Shown here piece by piece: positions 48,447-57,877 of a stretch of 64,000 nt of DNA. The stretch is taken from the NCBI RefSeq assembly GCF_020295405.1, contig NZ_JADEYP010000007.1:62001-126000 (forward strand), in the 5' to 3' direction. The notes under the pieces were generated by a model. It was given only the letters and a program-made list of their open reading frames with translations. It was not told where the DNA came from and searched no databases. The translations under genes were made by a program, and so were the position numbers. This stretch comes from Sphingobacterium bovistauri (GTDB taxonomy: Bacteria; Bacteroidota; Bacteroidia; Sphingobacteriales; Sphingobacteriaceae). Every line of letters begins with the position of its first letter. Position 1 is the first letter of the stretch.

Positions 48447-50420
48447 ATGAGAATATTTATAATTACTATGTTTTTGAGTTTTGGGCTCAATTTGACGGCT
48501 CAAAATTTAAATCAAGTTTTACCAACAGATTATACAGGCAATTGGTATAATCCTAAAACCAATGAATGGAGCTATGGTTTTTTTGAAAAATTTGCTGTTA
48601 TCAATGGTAAACCTATATTTTACAAGGAAATAAAAAAAAATAAAAAAGGTATTAAAATCGTATTCAAAGATTCTGAGGATGTCAAGCCCTTAACTCTTCA
48701 TATTTCTAAGGATCAATTATCAGTAGGCAAAATAAAGTATAATAAAGTAGATAAGTTTTTGCCAAATTATTCAGGAATAGACACAATATCTTTTTATGAT
48801 TCGAAGTTCCAAAAATATGATACTGCATATATTTCTGGTTACATAAGGAATTATGATAAAGAAAAGCCTTTTAATGTTTTAATAAAAGATTGGATAGCAG
48901 GGAAAGATGAAGCTATTTTAGCAAAGATTGATGATAAAGGGGAATTCTCTATTAAGGTACCCCTATTAAATACAAGTGAAGCTACATTTAAGTTTGGAAA
49001 TGTTAATCATTTCTATACTGTATTGACTCCTGGAGAGAATATGTTTTTGTTTCATGATATGGGATCTTCTGAGACTGTATATGCAGGTCAACATGCTCGG
49101 GTACATAATGAGTTGAGGAGGTACGAGAAATATATAGATGACCATAAAAAGCACTTTAAAAATCAGGAAGAAATCGACAAGCAAAATGCATACGAAGCTA
49201 GTTTAAAGGATACTTCATTTCTCAATTTAAAGCTTGCTCAATTAGATAGTGTTGAATTTCATAATAATACGTTTATAAGCTCTAATAATCTATCTGCTAG
49301 AAGTAAGTATTTTATTGCTAATTATGAAAGACTTTATACTGCTTTAAATATTATACGAAAAAAATCTAGTTTGGATCAAAAATCTGATGAGAAATTTTCT
49401 ACGAAATATATCGACTATATTGAAGCGAATTTTGTAAAAAATAACGTTAGTCCAGCGAGTAGCATTCATAATAATTTTGATTTTCTTCGAGATTTCATTA
49501 GCTATAATACTAATGGTGCCAAGGGATATAATTTTAATAGTAAATTACTAGAATTTGATACGAAAGGATTGCTTACACTTCCAGAAGATGTTAAGGAGTA
49601 TTTACAGTTGCTATCAAATAGAAATACAGCAGAAAATAATAAATTAATAAAAGAATACCTAGCAAATAATACGGAGATAAAGGGTAAGGTAAACAAAGTG
49701 TTGAATGATAATTCAAACTTCATAGAACAATATGCTTTTTTAAGAATGGGGGTTTTAGATGCAGTACCAATTTATCAAAAGTATTTAGATAGGGATGTTG
49801 CGGAAGTGTTATATGCTAAAGACGCCATCGCTGAAGTGAAATATTCAGCTAAGGTTCTTAATGATGTTTTTCTTGAAGAAATTCTTGAGCCTATTTCGAA
49901 TAAATTTTTAAGATCTAATATTATTACGCTCAATGATAGTTTTAAAGCAACAGAAAATTTAAGATTAGAATATCCCACACATCTTATTAATACTGAACAT
50001 TTAAAAAGTGAAAATGATGCAGGTAAGATTATAGCTGAAATTTTGAAGCCTCATAAGGGAAAGATCGTTTATCTTGATTTTTGGGGAATTTGGTGCGCAC
50101 CTTGTGTAGCAGAAATGGAATATGCTCCAAAGGTGAAGGAAGCATTAAAAGATAAAGATATTGTATTTATTTATATGGCAAATAGTACAGCTTCCGATAC
50201 TTGGGAAAACTTTATTAAAATGAGAAAATTGGAGGGGAAAAATGTATATCATTATAATCTTCCAAAAGAGCAACAAAATTTAGTTGAAAATTATCTAGGG
50301 GTCAAATCGTTTCCGTCATATATGTTGTTTGATAAAGAGGGGAAATTGGTAAATTCTAAAGCACCTAGACCAAGTCAATTGCAACAATTAAAGGAAGAAA
50401 TTGATAGTCTGCTTAAATAG
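48447..50420 (+). CDS. TlpA/ResA-like thioredoxin-domain protein with large N-terminal region
   Basis: This 657-residue exported protein has a signal peptide (1-18, TAQ). An N-terminal region of about 500 residues contains beta-rich segments of the DUF4369-like kind (FNVLIKDWIAGKDEAILAKID, FYTVLTPGENMFL) and a helical middle part. A C-terminal thioredoxin fold (about 530-657) follows, with redox motif Trp-Cys550-Ala-Pro-Cys553 and cis-Pro in VKSFPSYMLF. Such proteins act in periplasmic disulfide exchange. It is divergent from the repeat-bearing outer-membrane gene. A CACCAATTATATG context at its start is similar to the leader element elsewhere. Confidence 0.82.
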   Translation: MRIFIITMFLSFGLNLTAQNLNQVLPTDYTGNWYNPKTNEWSYGFFEKFAVINGKPIFYKEIKKNKKGIKIVFKDSEDVKPLTLHISKDQLSVGKIKYNKVDKFLPNYSGIDTISFYDSKFQKYDTAYISGYIRNYDKEKPFNVLIKDWIAGKDEAILAKIDDKGEFSIKVPLLNTSEATFKFGNVNHFYTVLTPGENMFLFHDMGSSETVYAGQHARVHNELRRYEKYIDDHKKHFKNQEEIDKQNAYEASLKDTSFLNLKLAQLDSVEFHNNTFISSNNLSARSKYFIANYERLYTALNIIRKKSSLDQKSDEKFSTKYIDYIEANFVKNNVSPASSIHNNFDFLRDFISYNTNGAKGYNFNSKLLEFDTKGLLTLPEDVKEYLQLLSNRNTAENNKLIKEYLANNTEIKGKVNKVLNDNSNFIEQYAFLRMGVLDAVPIYQKYLDRDVAEVLYAKDAIAEVKYSAKVLNDVFLEEILEPISNKFLRSNIITLNDSFKATENLRLEYPTHLINTEHLKSENDAGKIIAEILKPHKGKIVYLDFWGIWCAPCVAEMEYAPKVKEALKDKDIVFIYMANSTASDTWENFIKMRKLEGKNVYHYNLPKEQQNLVENYLGVKSFPSYMLFDKEGKLVNSKAPRPSQLQQLKEEIDSLLK

Positions 50421-50424
50421 TTGT

Positions 50425-50467
50425 ATAATACAAAGCTCATCAAAATTTTCGATGAGCTTTGTATTAT
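50425..50467. terminator. Bidirectional terminator between the thioredoxin gene and valS
   Basis: A 17-bp perfect stem, ATAATACAAAGCTCATC with its complement, has a 9-nt loop and lies between convergent genes. The core AAAGCTCATC/GATGAGCTTT is the same as in the terminator after fabV. Confidence 0.75.
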
Positions 50468-50542
50468 TCTATTTTTTAAATTTCTACACTAATTTCTAGT
50501 TTTCAATAGTTTTAATGTACAATATTTGTTGCATTAATAAGA

Positions 50543-53164
50543 CTATAATCCTAAGTTAGAAAGACTTTCTTGCAAGATAGTAATCTTAGTTTCTGCATCA
50601 GCTTTTTTGTTTCTTTCGTTATCGATGATCTCAGGCTTTGCATTTTGAACGAAACGTTCGTTTGACAATTTCTTATCTACCGATATTAAGAAACCTTTTA
50701 AGTATTCAATTTCTTTAGTAATACGTTCTTTCTCTGCTTCTACATCAATGTTTTCGGCAGCTAGCTGAACATAACATTCGCTTTTACCTGCTAAGAAACT
50801 TAAAGCACCCGTTACTTTCTCTTGTACAAATGTTAATTCTGAGATGTTTGCTAATTTTATAATACTCTCTTGGTGTTTTTTGAAATCAATGTCACTAGCG
50901 TTAATTGCCAAAGGTAATGCTGTTTTAGGAGACATACCTTTCGAATTACGTACATTACGAACCTCTGAAATAATTTGTTGAACAGTTGCAAATTCTTTGG
51001 TGATTTGCTCATCAAAAGGAATAACTTTTGGATATTCAGTGACGATGATACAGTCTTTTGCTGTACGCTCACCGAAGATTTCATCATGGTAAAGTTCTTC
51101 AGTCAAGAATGGCATAAATGGATGTGCTAGTGCCAATACTTTTTGGAATAAGGCTTTAACAGTTTCTAAAGCCTCAGCTTCAATAGGCATTTGGTAAGCA
51201 GGTTTTATTAACTCTAGATACCAAGCACAGAAATCATCCCAAATCAATTTGTAAGTTGCCATCAACGCATCAGACAATCGGTAGTTAGCGAAGTGTTCGT
51301 CGATTTCTGCCACGGCCTGGTTGAAACGGTTTTCGAACCATACAGCTGCTGTTTTTTGAGCTTCTGTAGCTGGGGCATCTGTCGTTTCCCAACCTTTTAC
51401 CAAACGGAAAGCGTTCCAGATTTTGTTAGCAAAATTACGACCTTGTTCACAGTAAGAAACATCAAACATCAAGTCGTTTCCGGCAGGAGATGATAATAAC
51501 ATCCCTACACGTACGCCGTCTGTACCATATTGCTCCATCAATTCGATAGGATCAGGTGAGTTTCCTAATGATTTGGACATTTTGCGTCCTAATTTATCAC
51601 GGACTATACCTGTTAAGTATACGTTTTTGAATGGAGGTAATTGTGTGTAGTCATGGCCCATGATGATCATACGAGCTATCCAGAAAAATAAAATCTCTGG
51701 TGCTGTAACTAAATCATTGGTAGGGTAGTAGTATTTGAAATCTTCATTCTCCGGATTACGAACCCCATCAAATACGGACATCGGCCATAAGCCTGAAGAG
51801 AACCAAGTGTCTAATACGTCATCTTCTTGACGAATTGTTGAGACTGTTTTACCTAGGGCTTCGAACTCTTTACGAGCATCTTCTTCTGTTTTAGCAACAA
51901 CCCACTCATTCTTTTCATTGTACCATGCTGGTATACGCTGTCCCCACCACAATTGACGTGAGATACACCAGTCTTTCACGTTTTCCATCCAGTGCTTGTA
52001 TGAAGCAAAGAATTTTTCAGGAATTAATTTGATAGTTCCGTCTTCAACATATTGTAAGGCTGGTTTAGATAATTCTTCCATCTTACACCACCATTGCATT
52101 GACAATTTAGGTTCTATGGCAGCATCAGTACGTTCAGAGAAGCCAACTTGTGATTTGTAGTCCTCTATTTTTTCGATCTGATCAACTTCTTCTAATAGTT
52201 TTGCAATCTTTTTGCGTGCAATGAAACGGTCTTCCCCAACTAAGATTTGAGCATTTTCATTTAATGTACCATCATCATTTAATAAGTCGATGATTTCTAA
52301 ATTGTGCTTTTGACCTAATTCGTAGTCATTTAAATCGTGTGCAGGTGTAACTTTCAAACAACCTGTACCGAATTCCATATCTACGTACTCATCTTGAATA
52401 ATAGGAATTTCACGGTTTACTAAAGGAACGATCACTGTTTTACCTTTTAAATGTGTAAAACGCTCATCATTCGGGTTTATACATACTGCAGCATCCGCCA
52501 TGATTGTCTCAGGACGCGTAGTTGCAATAATGATATATTCATCGCTATCTTTAATTTTATAGCGGATATAATATAATTTTTGATTTACTTCTTTACGAAT
52601 TACTTCTTCGTCAGATAAAGCTGTTTTTCCTAGCGGATCCCAGTTTACCATACGCACACCACGGTAGATGTACCCTTCTTTGTAGAATCTGATGAATGTA
52701 TCAATTACAGCTTCTGATAAGTCAGGATCCATCGTGAATTTTGTACGTTCCCAATCACATGAAGCGCCTAATTTTTCTAGTTGCTTCAGTATAATACCGC
52801 CGTATTTTTCTTTCCATTCCCAAGCATATTTCAAGAAGTCCTCACGAGTCAATGATTTCTTGTCAATCCCTTGCTCCTTAAGCATATTTACAACCTTAGC
52901 TTCAGTAGCAATTGAAGCGTGGTCAGTACCTGGTACCCAACATGCATTTTTACCTTGCATACGTGCACGACGGATCAATACATCTTGAATCGTATTATTC
53001 AACATATGCCCCATATGCAATACACCAGTGACATTTGGTGGAGGCATTACTATTGTGTAAGGTTCACGTTCGTCAGGAGTCGAACGGAAAAATCCATTCT
53101 CCATCCAATATGAATACCATTTATCTTCAGCTTCTTTCGGATTGTATGTCTTTGCTATGCTCAT
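50543..53164 (-). CDS. valS: Valyl-tRNA synthetase
   Basis: This 873-residue class I aminoacyl-tRNA synthetase. HIGH-type motif HMGH at about 50-53 within PPPNVTGVLHMGH, editing (CP1) domain with ATTRPETIMADAA, KMSKS at about 528-532, an anticodon-binding helical domain and a C-terminal coiled coil (about 800-873) that contacts tRNA. Length is normal. Single gene facing leftward. Confidence 0.98.
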   Translation of the reverse strand: MSIAKTYNPKEAEDKWYSYWMENGFFRSTPDEREPYTIVMPPPNVTGVLHMGHMLNNTIQDVLIRRARMQGKNACWVPGTDHASIATEAKVVNMLKEQGIDKKSLTREDFLKYAWEWKEKYGGIILKQLEKLGASCDWERTKFTMDPDLSEAVIDTFIRFYKEGYIYRGVRMVNWDPLGKTALSDEEVIRKEVNQKLYYIRYKIKDSDEYIIIATTRPETIMADAAVCINPNDERFTHLKGKTVIVPLVNREIPIIQDEYVDMEFGTGCLKVTPAHDLNDYELGQKHNLEIIDLLNDDGTLNENAQILVGEDRFIARKKIAKLLEEVDQIEKIEDYKSQVGFSERTDAAIEPKLSMQWWCKMEELSKPALQYVEDGTIKLIPEKFFASYKHWMENVKDWCISRQLWWGQRIPAWYNEKNEWVVAKTEEDARKEFEALGKTVSTIRQEDDVLDTWFSSGLWPMSVFDGVRNPENEDFKYYYPTNDLVTAPEILFFWIARMIIMGHDYTQLPPFKNVYLTGIVRDKLGRKMSKSLGNSPDPIELMEQYGTDGVRVGMLLSSPAGNDLMFDVSYCEQGRNFANKIWNAFRLVKGWETTDAPATEAQKTAAVWFENRFNQAVAEIDEHFANYRLSDALMATYKLIWDDFCAWYLELIKPAYQMPIEAEALETVKALFQKVLALAHPFMPFLTEELYHDEIFGERTAKDCIIVTEYPKVIPFDEQITKEFATVQQIISEVRNVRNSKGMSPKTALPLAINASDIDFKKHQESIIKLANISELTFVQEKVTGALSFLAGKSECYVQLAAENIDVEAEKERITKEIEYLKGFLISVDKKLSNERFVQNAKPEIIDNERNKKADAETKITILQESLSNLGL

Positions 53165-53193
53165 CGTAATAATTCGTTCAAAAAATCGAAGTA

Positions 53194-53201
53194 CAAAAAT
53201 A
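53194..53201 (-). promoter_or_regulatory. -7 box of the valS promoter
   Basis: TATTTTTG on the minus strand matches TAnnTTTG, 29 nt before the valS start. No TTTG is seen at the usual -33 distance. Confidence 0.45.
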
Positions 53202-53306
53202 CGTAAATAAATACTATTTAGAGATTTGAATGTAATAATTAATCAAGTAAAATCAACTAATTAAGACCGGAGAAAATAGATCAATTAATTTAAATTTAAT
53301 ATTCTG

Positions 53307-53314
53307 TATTTTTG
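53307..53314 (+). promoter_or_regulatory. -7 box upstream of the LtaS-like pair
   Basis: TATTTTTG at 53307-53314 matches TAnnTTTG and would start transcription near 53321. This lies after the in-frame ATG at 53312, so the ATG at 53336 must be the translation start if the box is used. Confidence 0.5.
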
Positions 53315-53335
53315 CGCCTATATCATAAAATAAAT

Positions 53336-55219
53336 ATGAAGAAAGATACTAGTCTTTGGGCTATAATTCCATTCTTTATTAGCCTATTTTCTTATTGGCT
53401 ATTATTAAGTTGTTTGGATCGCTGTTTGTTTTTGTTTTCGATACATGATAAACTAGGAGGCTCAGATATTGACAGTTTTATTGCTACAACTTTAGCAGGG
53501 TATAAGTTAGATTTTTCGTTAGCAGGATATTTATTAGCCTTGCCATTTTTGTTTTTCATAGTTCAAATTTTCTTTGTTAAGAAGCCGGTATCCAAGTGGT
53601 GGCTGAGAGGTTATGTGATGGTACCTACTTTTCTTTTTGCTGCGTTTACTGCAATAAACATCCCTTTATATCATTCATGGAATGAAAAAATCAGCAAGCG
53701 AGCTATTCAGATGGCAGCTAGCACACCTGAGGGCCTTATGGCATCGATAGATGTTAAGCTTGTAGGTGCGGTGATATTGATGTTAGTTGTGTATTTTTTC
53801 TGTGCTCATTTTTTTTATCACGGTATAGTTGTACGATTTGCAAAATATAGAAAATTATCATTGGTGGAATCCATTGTTGTTTTTTTTGTGGGGGTAGTAG
53901 TCGTGTTTAGTTTAATCAGAGGTGGCTATGGACGAGCTAATCTCAATCCTAGCGTTGCATATTATTCTGACAATACATTGTTAAATCATGCTGCAGTAAA
54001 TACTTATTGGGCATTGTTGAAAGATTTAACAAAAAGTCAAGAAAGCAATCCATATCAGTTTATGCGTGAGCAGGATGCTGAGCAATTAGTAATCTCAATT
54101 AAATTAGAATCGCCAAAAGATTCATTACCTAAAATAACGAATACAGATAGACCGAATATCGTGTTGATTTTGCTAGAAGGAATTACGGCCCAAGTCATAG
54201 AAGAGTTAGGTGGCGAGTCTAATGTGACACCTGGCATGAATAAGTTGATGCAAGAGGGGGTTAATTTTAGACGAGCATACGCTGTAGGGGATCGATCAGA
54301 TAAGGGAATGATTGGTACACTGAGTGGTTTTCCTTCACAGGGTCCAGAGAGCATAATTAAGCATATTTCTAAGCACGAAAAATTACCCGCTATTACTCAG
54401 TTATATGATTCATTGGGTTATTCAACATCATTCTATCATGGGGGACAATCAGAATTCTACAATTTTAAATCGTACATGTTAGCTCATGGTGTACATAGAG
54501 TGATTGATGACAATAATTTCGATATTAATACTAAACGAGTGTCATGGGGGGTTTACGACGATATAGTTGCTAATAGAATGTTTGACGACCTAAATAAAGA
54601 AAAGAATCCATTTTTTTCCATTTTTTATACAGTTGTTAACCATGAGCCATTTGATTTAGAAGGTAATCACAAGTTTGGAAATGAATCAAAGGCAAATGGG
54701 TATAGAAGTACAGTGTATTATACTGATTCCGTCGTATATGACTTAGTGCAAAAAGCTAAAAGTAAACCGTGGTATGATAATACGGTTTTTGTTGTAGTAT
54801 CAGACCATGGACACCTATATCCCTCAGAAAAGTACGACTTGACAATGCCAGAGAGGTATCATATTCCAATGTTTTTATTTGGTGGGGGCTTGAAAGAGGA
54901 GTATAAAGGTCAGGTGGTAAATGGAGTAGTTAGTCAATCTGATTTGGTCACGACACTTTGGAATATCGTATCAAAGAATAAATCTCCGTTTGAATTTTCG
55001 ACTGATTTGTTCGATCCAAAAAGGAAAAGCATTGCATTTATCAATTCTAATAATACTTTTGGGGTAGTGACAAATGATTTTTCTATTTCTTACGATTTAC
55101 AAGGTCAAAGGACTGGTTATATGTACCCTCGTGATATGCCTGCGGATACAGCTAATCATTTACTGAGTTTATCAAAAGCGTATTACCAAACAGTTTATCA
55201 GCGTTTTTTATCTTATTAG
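53336..55219 (+). CDS. LtaS-like membrane sulfatase/phosphotransferase-fold protein, copy 1
   Basis: This 627-residue protein. Start at 53336 (MKKDTSLW), chosen over 53312 because of the promoter box position. Five predicted membrane helices (about 1-210) precede an extracytoplasmic alkaline-phosphatase-superfamily domain (about 265-600). Metal-site motifs are LILLEG, DRSDKG with Ser321 in the nucleophile position, NHEPF and VVSDHGH. LtaS of Gram-positives, which makes lipoteichoic acid, uses a Thr there. In Gram-negatives relatives transfer phosphoglycerol or phosphoethanolamine to envelope glycans or lipids. Actual substrate here is unknown. Its stop is 3 nt before copy 2. Confidence 0.85.
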   Translation: MKKDTSLWAIIPFFISLFSYWLLLSCLDRCLFLFSIHDKLGGSDIDSFIATTLAGYKLDFSLAGYLLALPFLFFIVQIFFVKKPVSKWWLRGYVMVPTFLFAAFTAINIPLYHSWNEKISKRAIQMAASTPEGLMASIDVKLVGAVILMLVVYFFCAHFFYHGIVVRFAKYRKLSLVESIVVFFVGVVVVFSLIRGGYGRANLNPSVAYYSDNTLLNHAAVNTYWALLKDLTKSQESNPYQFMREQDAEQLVISIKLESPKDSLPKITNTDRPNIVLILLEGITAQVIEELGGESNVTPGMNKLMQEGVNFRRAYAVGDRSDKGMIGTLSGFPSQGPESIIKHISKHEKLPAITQLYDSLGYSTSFYHGGQSEFYNFKSYMLAHGVHRVIDDNNFDINTKRVSWGVYDDIVANRMFDDLNKEKNPFFSIFYTVVNHEPFDLEGNHKFGNESKANGYRSTVYYTDSVVYDLVQKAKSKPWYDNTVFVVVSDHGHLYPSEKYDLTMPERYHIPMFLFGGGLKEEYKGQVVNGVVSQSDLVTTLWNIVSKNKSPFEFSTDLFDPKRKSIAFINSNNTFGVVTNDFSISYDLQGQRTGYMYPRDMPADTANHLLSLSKAYYQTVYQRFLSY

Positions 55220-55222
55220 AAT

Positions 55223-57151
55223 ATGTCAAAAAAGTGGGAGCTTAAAGGCTTTTTAAATACATTTTTCTTTCTATTAGTACAATTTGTTATACTAATGGTT
55301 ATTTATACATTACTACGTATAGGTTTCTATTATTTCAATAGGGATATGTTTCCTCAAGTCGAAAGTAGTGATTTGTGGGTAATGTTATTGGGAGGGATAA
55401 AGTTTGATACTGTTGCAATTCTTTATATCAATATATTATTCATTTTACTTATGGCTTTACCATTACCATATAAATATAGTAATAGGTATCAAAGGGTGTG
55501 TAAATGGATTTTTGTGGTTACTAATGCTATAGGTATTTCCTTAAATTTAGTGGATTACGCTTACTATCCATTTACATTAAAAAGAACAAGCGGTACTGTA
55601 TTTAGTCAATTTTCAAATGAGGAGAATATGGGCCAGCTAATCATTAATTTTTTAATTGGATATTGGTATTTACTAGTTCTTTTCATTGGAATAATATTTC
55701 TTCTCAACAGATTCTATGCCTTATTTAAGCTTGAGAGACCCAAGTCATTTAGTTGGTTATTTTATGGAGGTCAATTGAGTGCGTTTGTATTAAGTATTTT
55801 TCTATTTATTGGAGGAGTTCGTGGAGGTTGGGCACATAGTACAAGACCAATTACACTGAGTAATGCAGGAGACTATGTAAAAAATCCCGAGGAAATGAAT
55901 ATCGTGTTGAATACGCCATTTAGCATCTTGAAAACTTTGAAAGCCGTTTCGCTGAAAGAAGTTCATTATTTTTCTGAGGAAGAGTTGGACCAAAGGTATC
56001 CTGTGATACATCAGCCGAAGGACGCTGCAGATTTCAAAAAATTAAATGTGGTATTCCTTATTTTAGAAAGCTTTGGAAAGGAACATATAGGTGCATTAAA
56101 TAAAGATATTAATAATGGAAATTATAAAGGATATACACCATTTTTAGATTCGTTAATAGGTCAGTCCTATACTTTTACTAGAGCATATGCGAATGGTAGA
56201 AAGTCTATTGACGCATTGCCTTCAGTCATAACAGGAATTCCTTCAATTGGTGAGCCTTTTGTGCTTTCTATCTATTCGGGAAATAAAACGACAAGCATAG
56301 CTAAATTGTTAGGGGATGAGGATTATGAGACAGCATTTTTTCATGGCGCACCCAATGGAAGTATGGGATTTTCAGCATACACCCAATTGGCAGGAATTAA
56401 GCATTATTATGGAAAGAATGAATATAACAACGATGCTGATTTTGATGGTATTTGGGGCATTTGGGATGAGCCATTTATGCAATTTATGGCTGATAAGATT
56501 AACGAAATGCCACAGCCTTTTTTTGCAGGATTCTTTTCTTTATCATCTCATCATCCATTCAAAGTTCCTCAAAAGTATAAAGGGAAATTTCCAAAAGGTC
56601 CATTAGAGATTCATGAACCCGTTGGATATACCGATTATGCATTAAAACAATTTTTTGCCAAAGCTTCAAAAATGCCTTGGTATGATAATACATTATTTGT
56701 AATCTGTGCTGATCATGCGACAGTAAGTCATTTGCCTGAGTACAAGACCGCGCCTAACTCTTTTGCTATTCCAATTATTTTTTATCAACCGGGTAGTGAT
56801 CTTAGAGGTTTTTCAAATAAGTTAGCTCAGCAGATTGATATTTTGCCCACTGTTTTGAATTATCTGAATTATCCCAAATCTTACTTTTCATTCGGCTTTG
56901 ATGCAATGGATAGTACGTCTAATAATTTTGTGATTAATAATATTGGTGGAATATATAATTTATTTCAGGGTGATTATTATATGACTCATGATGGTCTAAA
57001 ACCAACGTCAATCTTTGATTTGAAAGATGATAAATTTTTAAAGAAGGATTTATTATCAGATACTATTTTGAAAGACTCTTTACAAAATACGCTTAAAGCT
57101 TTTATTCAGCGCTACAATTATAATATGATTCATAATGAGCTGACGAAATAA
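55223..57151 (+). CDS. LtaS-like membrane sulfatase/phosphotransferase-fold protein, copy 2
   Basis: This 642-residue protein has the same layout as the preceding gene: five helices (about 10-210), then the alkaline-phosphatase-like domain with FLILESFGK (metal Glu), NGRKSIDALPS with Ser328 as likely nucleophile, SSHHPFKVP and VICADHATVSH. It diverges clearly from copy 1 in sequence, so the two probably do different jobs or form a pair. They are translationally close (3-nt gap). The sigma factor gene begins 69 nt later. Confidence 0.85.
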   Translation: MSKKWELKGFLNTFFFLLVQFVILMVIYTLLRIGFYYFNRDMFPQVESSDLWVMLLGGIKFDTVAILYINILFILLMALPLPYKYSNRYQRVCKWIFVVTNAIGISLNLVDYAYYPFTLKRTSGTVFSQFSNEENMGQLIINFLIGYWYLLVLFIGIIFLLNRFYALFKLERPKSFSWLFYGGQLSAFVLSIFLFIGGVRGGWAHSTRPITLSNAGDYVKNPEEMNIVLNTPFSILKTLKAVSLKEVHYFSEEELDQRYPVIHQPKDAADFKKLNVVFLILESFGKEHIGALNKDINNGNYKGYTPFLDSLIGQSYTFTRAYANGRKSIDALPSVITGIPSIGEPFVLSIYSGNKTTSIAKLLGDEDYETAFFHGAPNGSMGFSAYTQLAGIKHYYGKNEYNNDADFDGIWGIWDEPFMQFMADKINEMPQPFFAGFFSLSSHHPFKVPQKYKGKFPKGPLEIHEPVGYTDYALKQFFAKASKMPWYDNTLFVICADHATVSHLPEYKTAPNSFAIPIIFYQPGSDLRGFSNKLAQQIDILPTVLNYLNYPKSYFSFGFDAMDSTSNNFVINNIGGIYNLFQGDYYMTHDGLKPTSIFDLKDDKFLKKDLLSDTILKDSLQNTLKAFIQRYNYNMIHNELTK

Positions 57152-57220
57152 TTTAGTAACATTGAATATTATATTTACTTTTATGAAAAATATGTCTTAA
57201 TCGTATTTGTAAGGTAACCA

Positions 57221-57778
57221 ATGTCTAGAGAACTTCTAAAATATAAATTGCTATGGGAGCGGATCATGCAAGATGATATTGATGCGTTCTTGGATTTATA
57301 TAAAGAATTGTATTACTATTTGGTGAATGCTGGTATAAAAACATGTGCTGATCAAGATATTGCTTCTCAGGCAGTAGATGATATATTTTTTGATATTTGG
57401 GAAAAAAGAGCCAAGTTGTCTAGGGTAGAAAATGTACAAGCTTACTTATTAACATCAATAAAAAGAAGAATATTCAGGATTATCAATAAGCAAAAAAGAA
57501 CTGAATTAGCGTTGTTGAACTCTTATTCCGAAAGTGATTGGATAGAAGAGGGGTACGAAACTTTTATCATAAGGATTCAGACGGATGAACTCTTGAAATT
57601 AAGACTTAAAGAAGCAATTGGTCAACTAACCTATAGGCAAAAACAACTTATTTACTATAAATTCTTTGAAGGATATTCTTACGAAAAGATTGCAGAATTA
57701 ACGGACCAAACCATTAAAACTGCATATAATACGATATATGATGCTTTAAAAGTGTTAAGAATAAAGCTCAAAAGTTAA
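57221..57778 (+). CDS. ECF sigma factor (SusCD-associated)
   Basis: This 185-residue sigma-70 family ECF protein has region 2 at about 20-90 (DIASQAVDDIFFDIWEKR) and region 4 at about 125-182 (LTYRQKQLIYYKFFEGYSYEKIAELTDQTIKTAYNTI, a helix-turn-helix). Its layout is that of Bacteroidota sigma factors sitting before FecR/SusC/SusD. It should direct transcription of the downstream susCD genes when released by the FecR protein. Confidence 0.93.
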   Translation: MSRELLKYKLLWERIMQDDIDAFLDLYKELYYYLVNAGIKTCADQDIASQAVDDIFFDIWEKRAKLSRVENVQAYLLTSIKRRIFRIINKQKRTELALLNSYSESDWIEEGYETFIIRIQTDELLKLRLKEAIGQLTYRQKQLIYYKFFEGYSYEKIAELTDQTIKTAYNTIYDALKVLRIKLKS

Positions 57779-57877
57779 TCTTAAAAACTTTGATTTTACC
57801 TTTTTATTAATTTTTTTATTTTTTTCTTAGGAAAAGTTGAATCATTAGGACTCTATCTAATTAAAGGGGGAGAAATA

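Noticed and set aside
57865..57871. GGGGGAG as a Shine-Dalgarno site for the FecR gene
   Set aside because: Other genes in the window lack such sites and Bacteroidota ribosomes make little use of them, so it is treated as chance.
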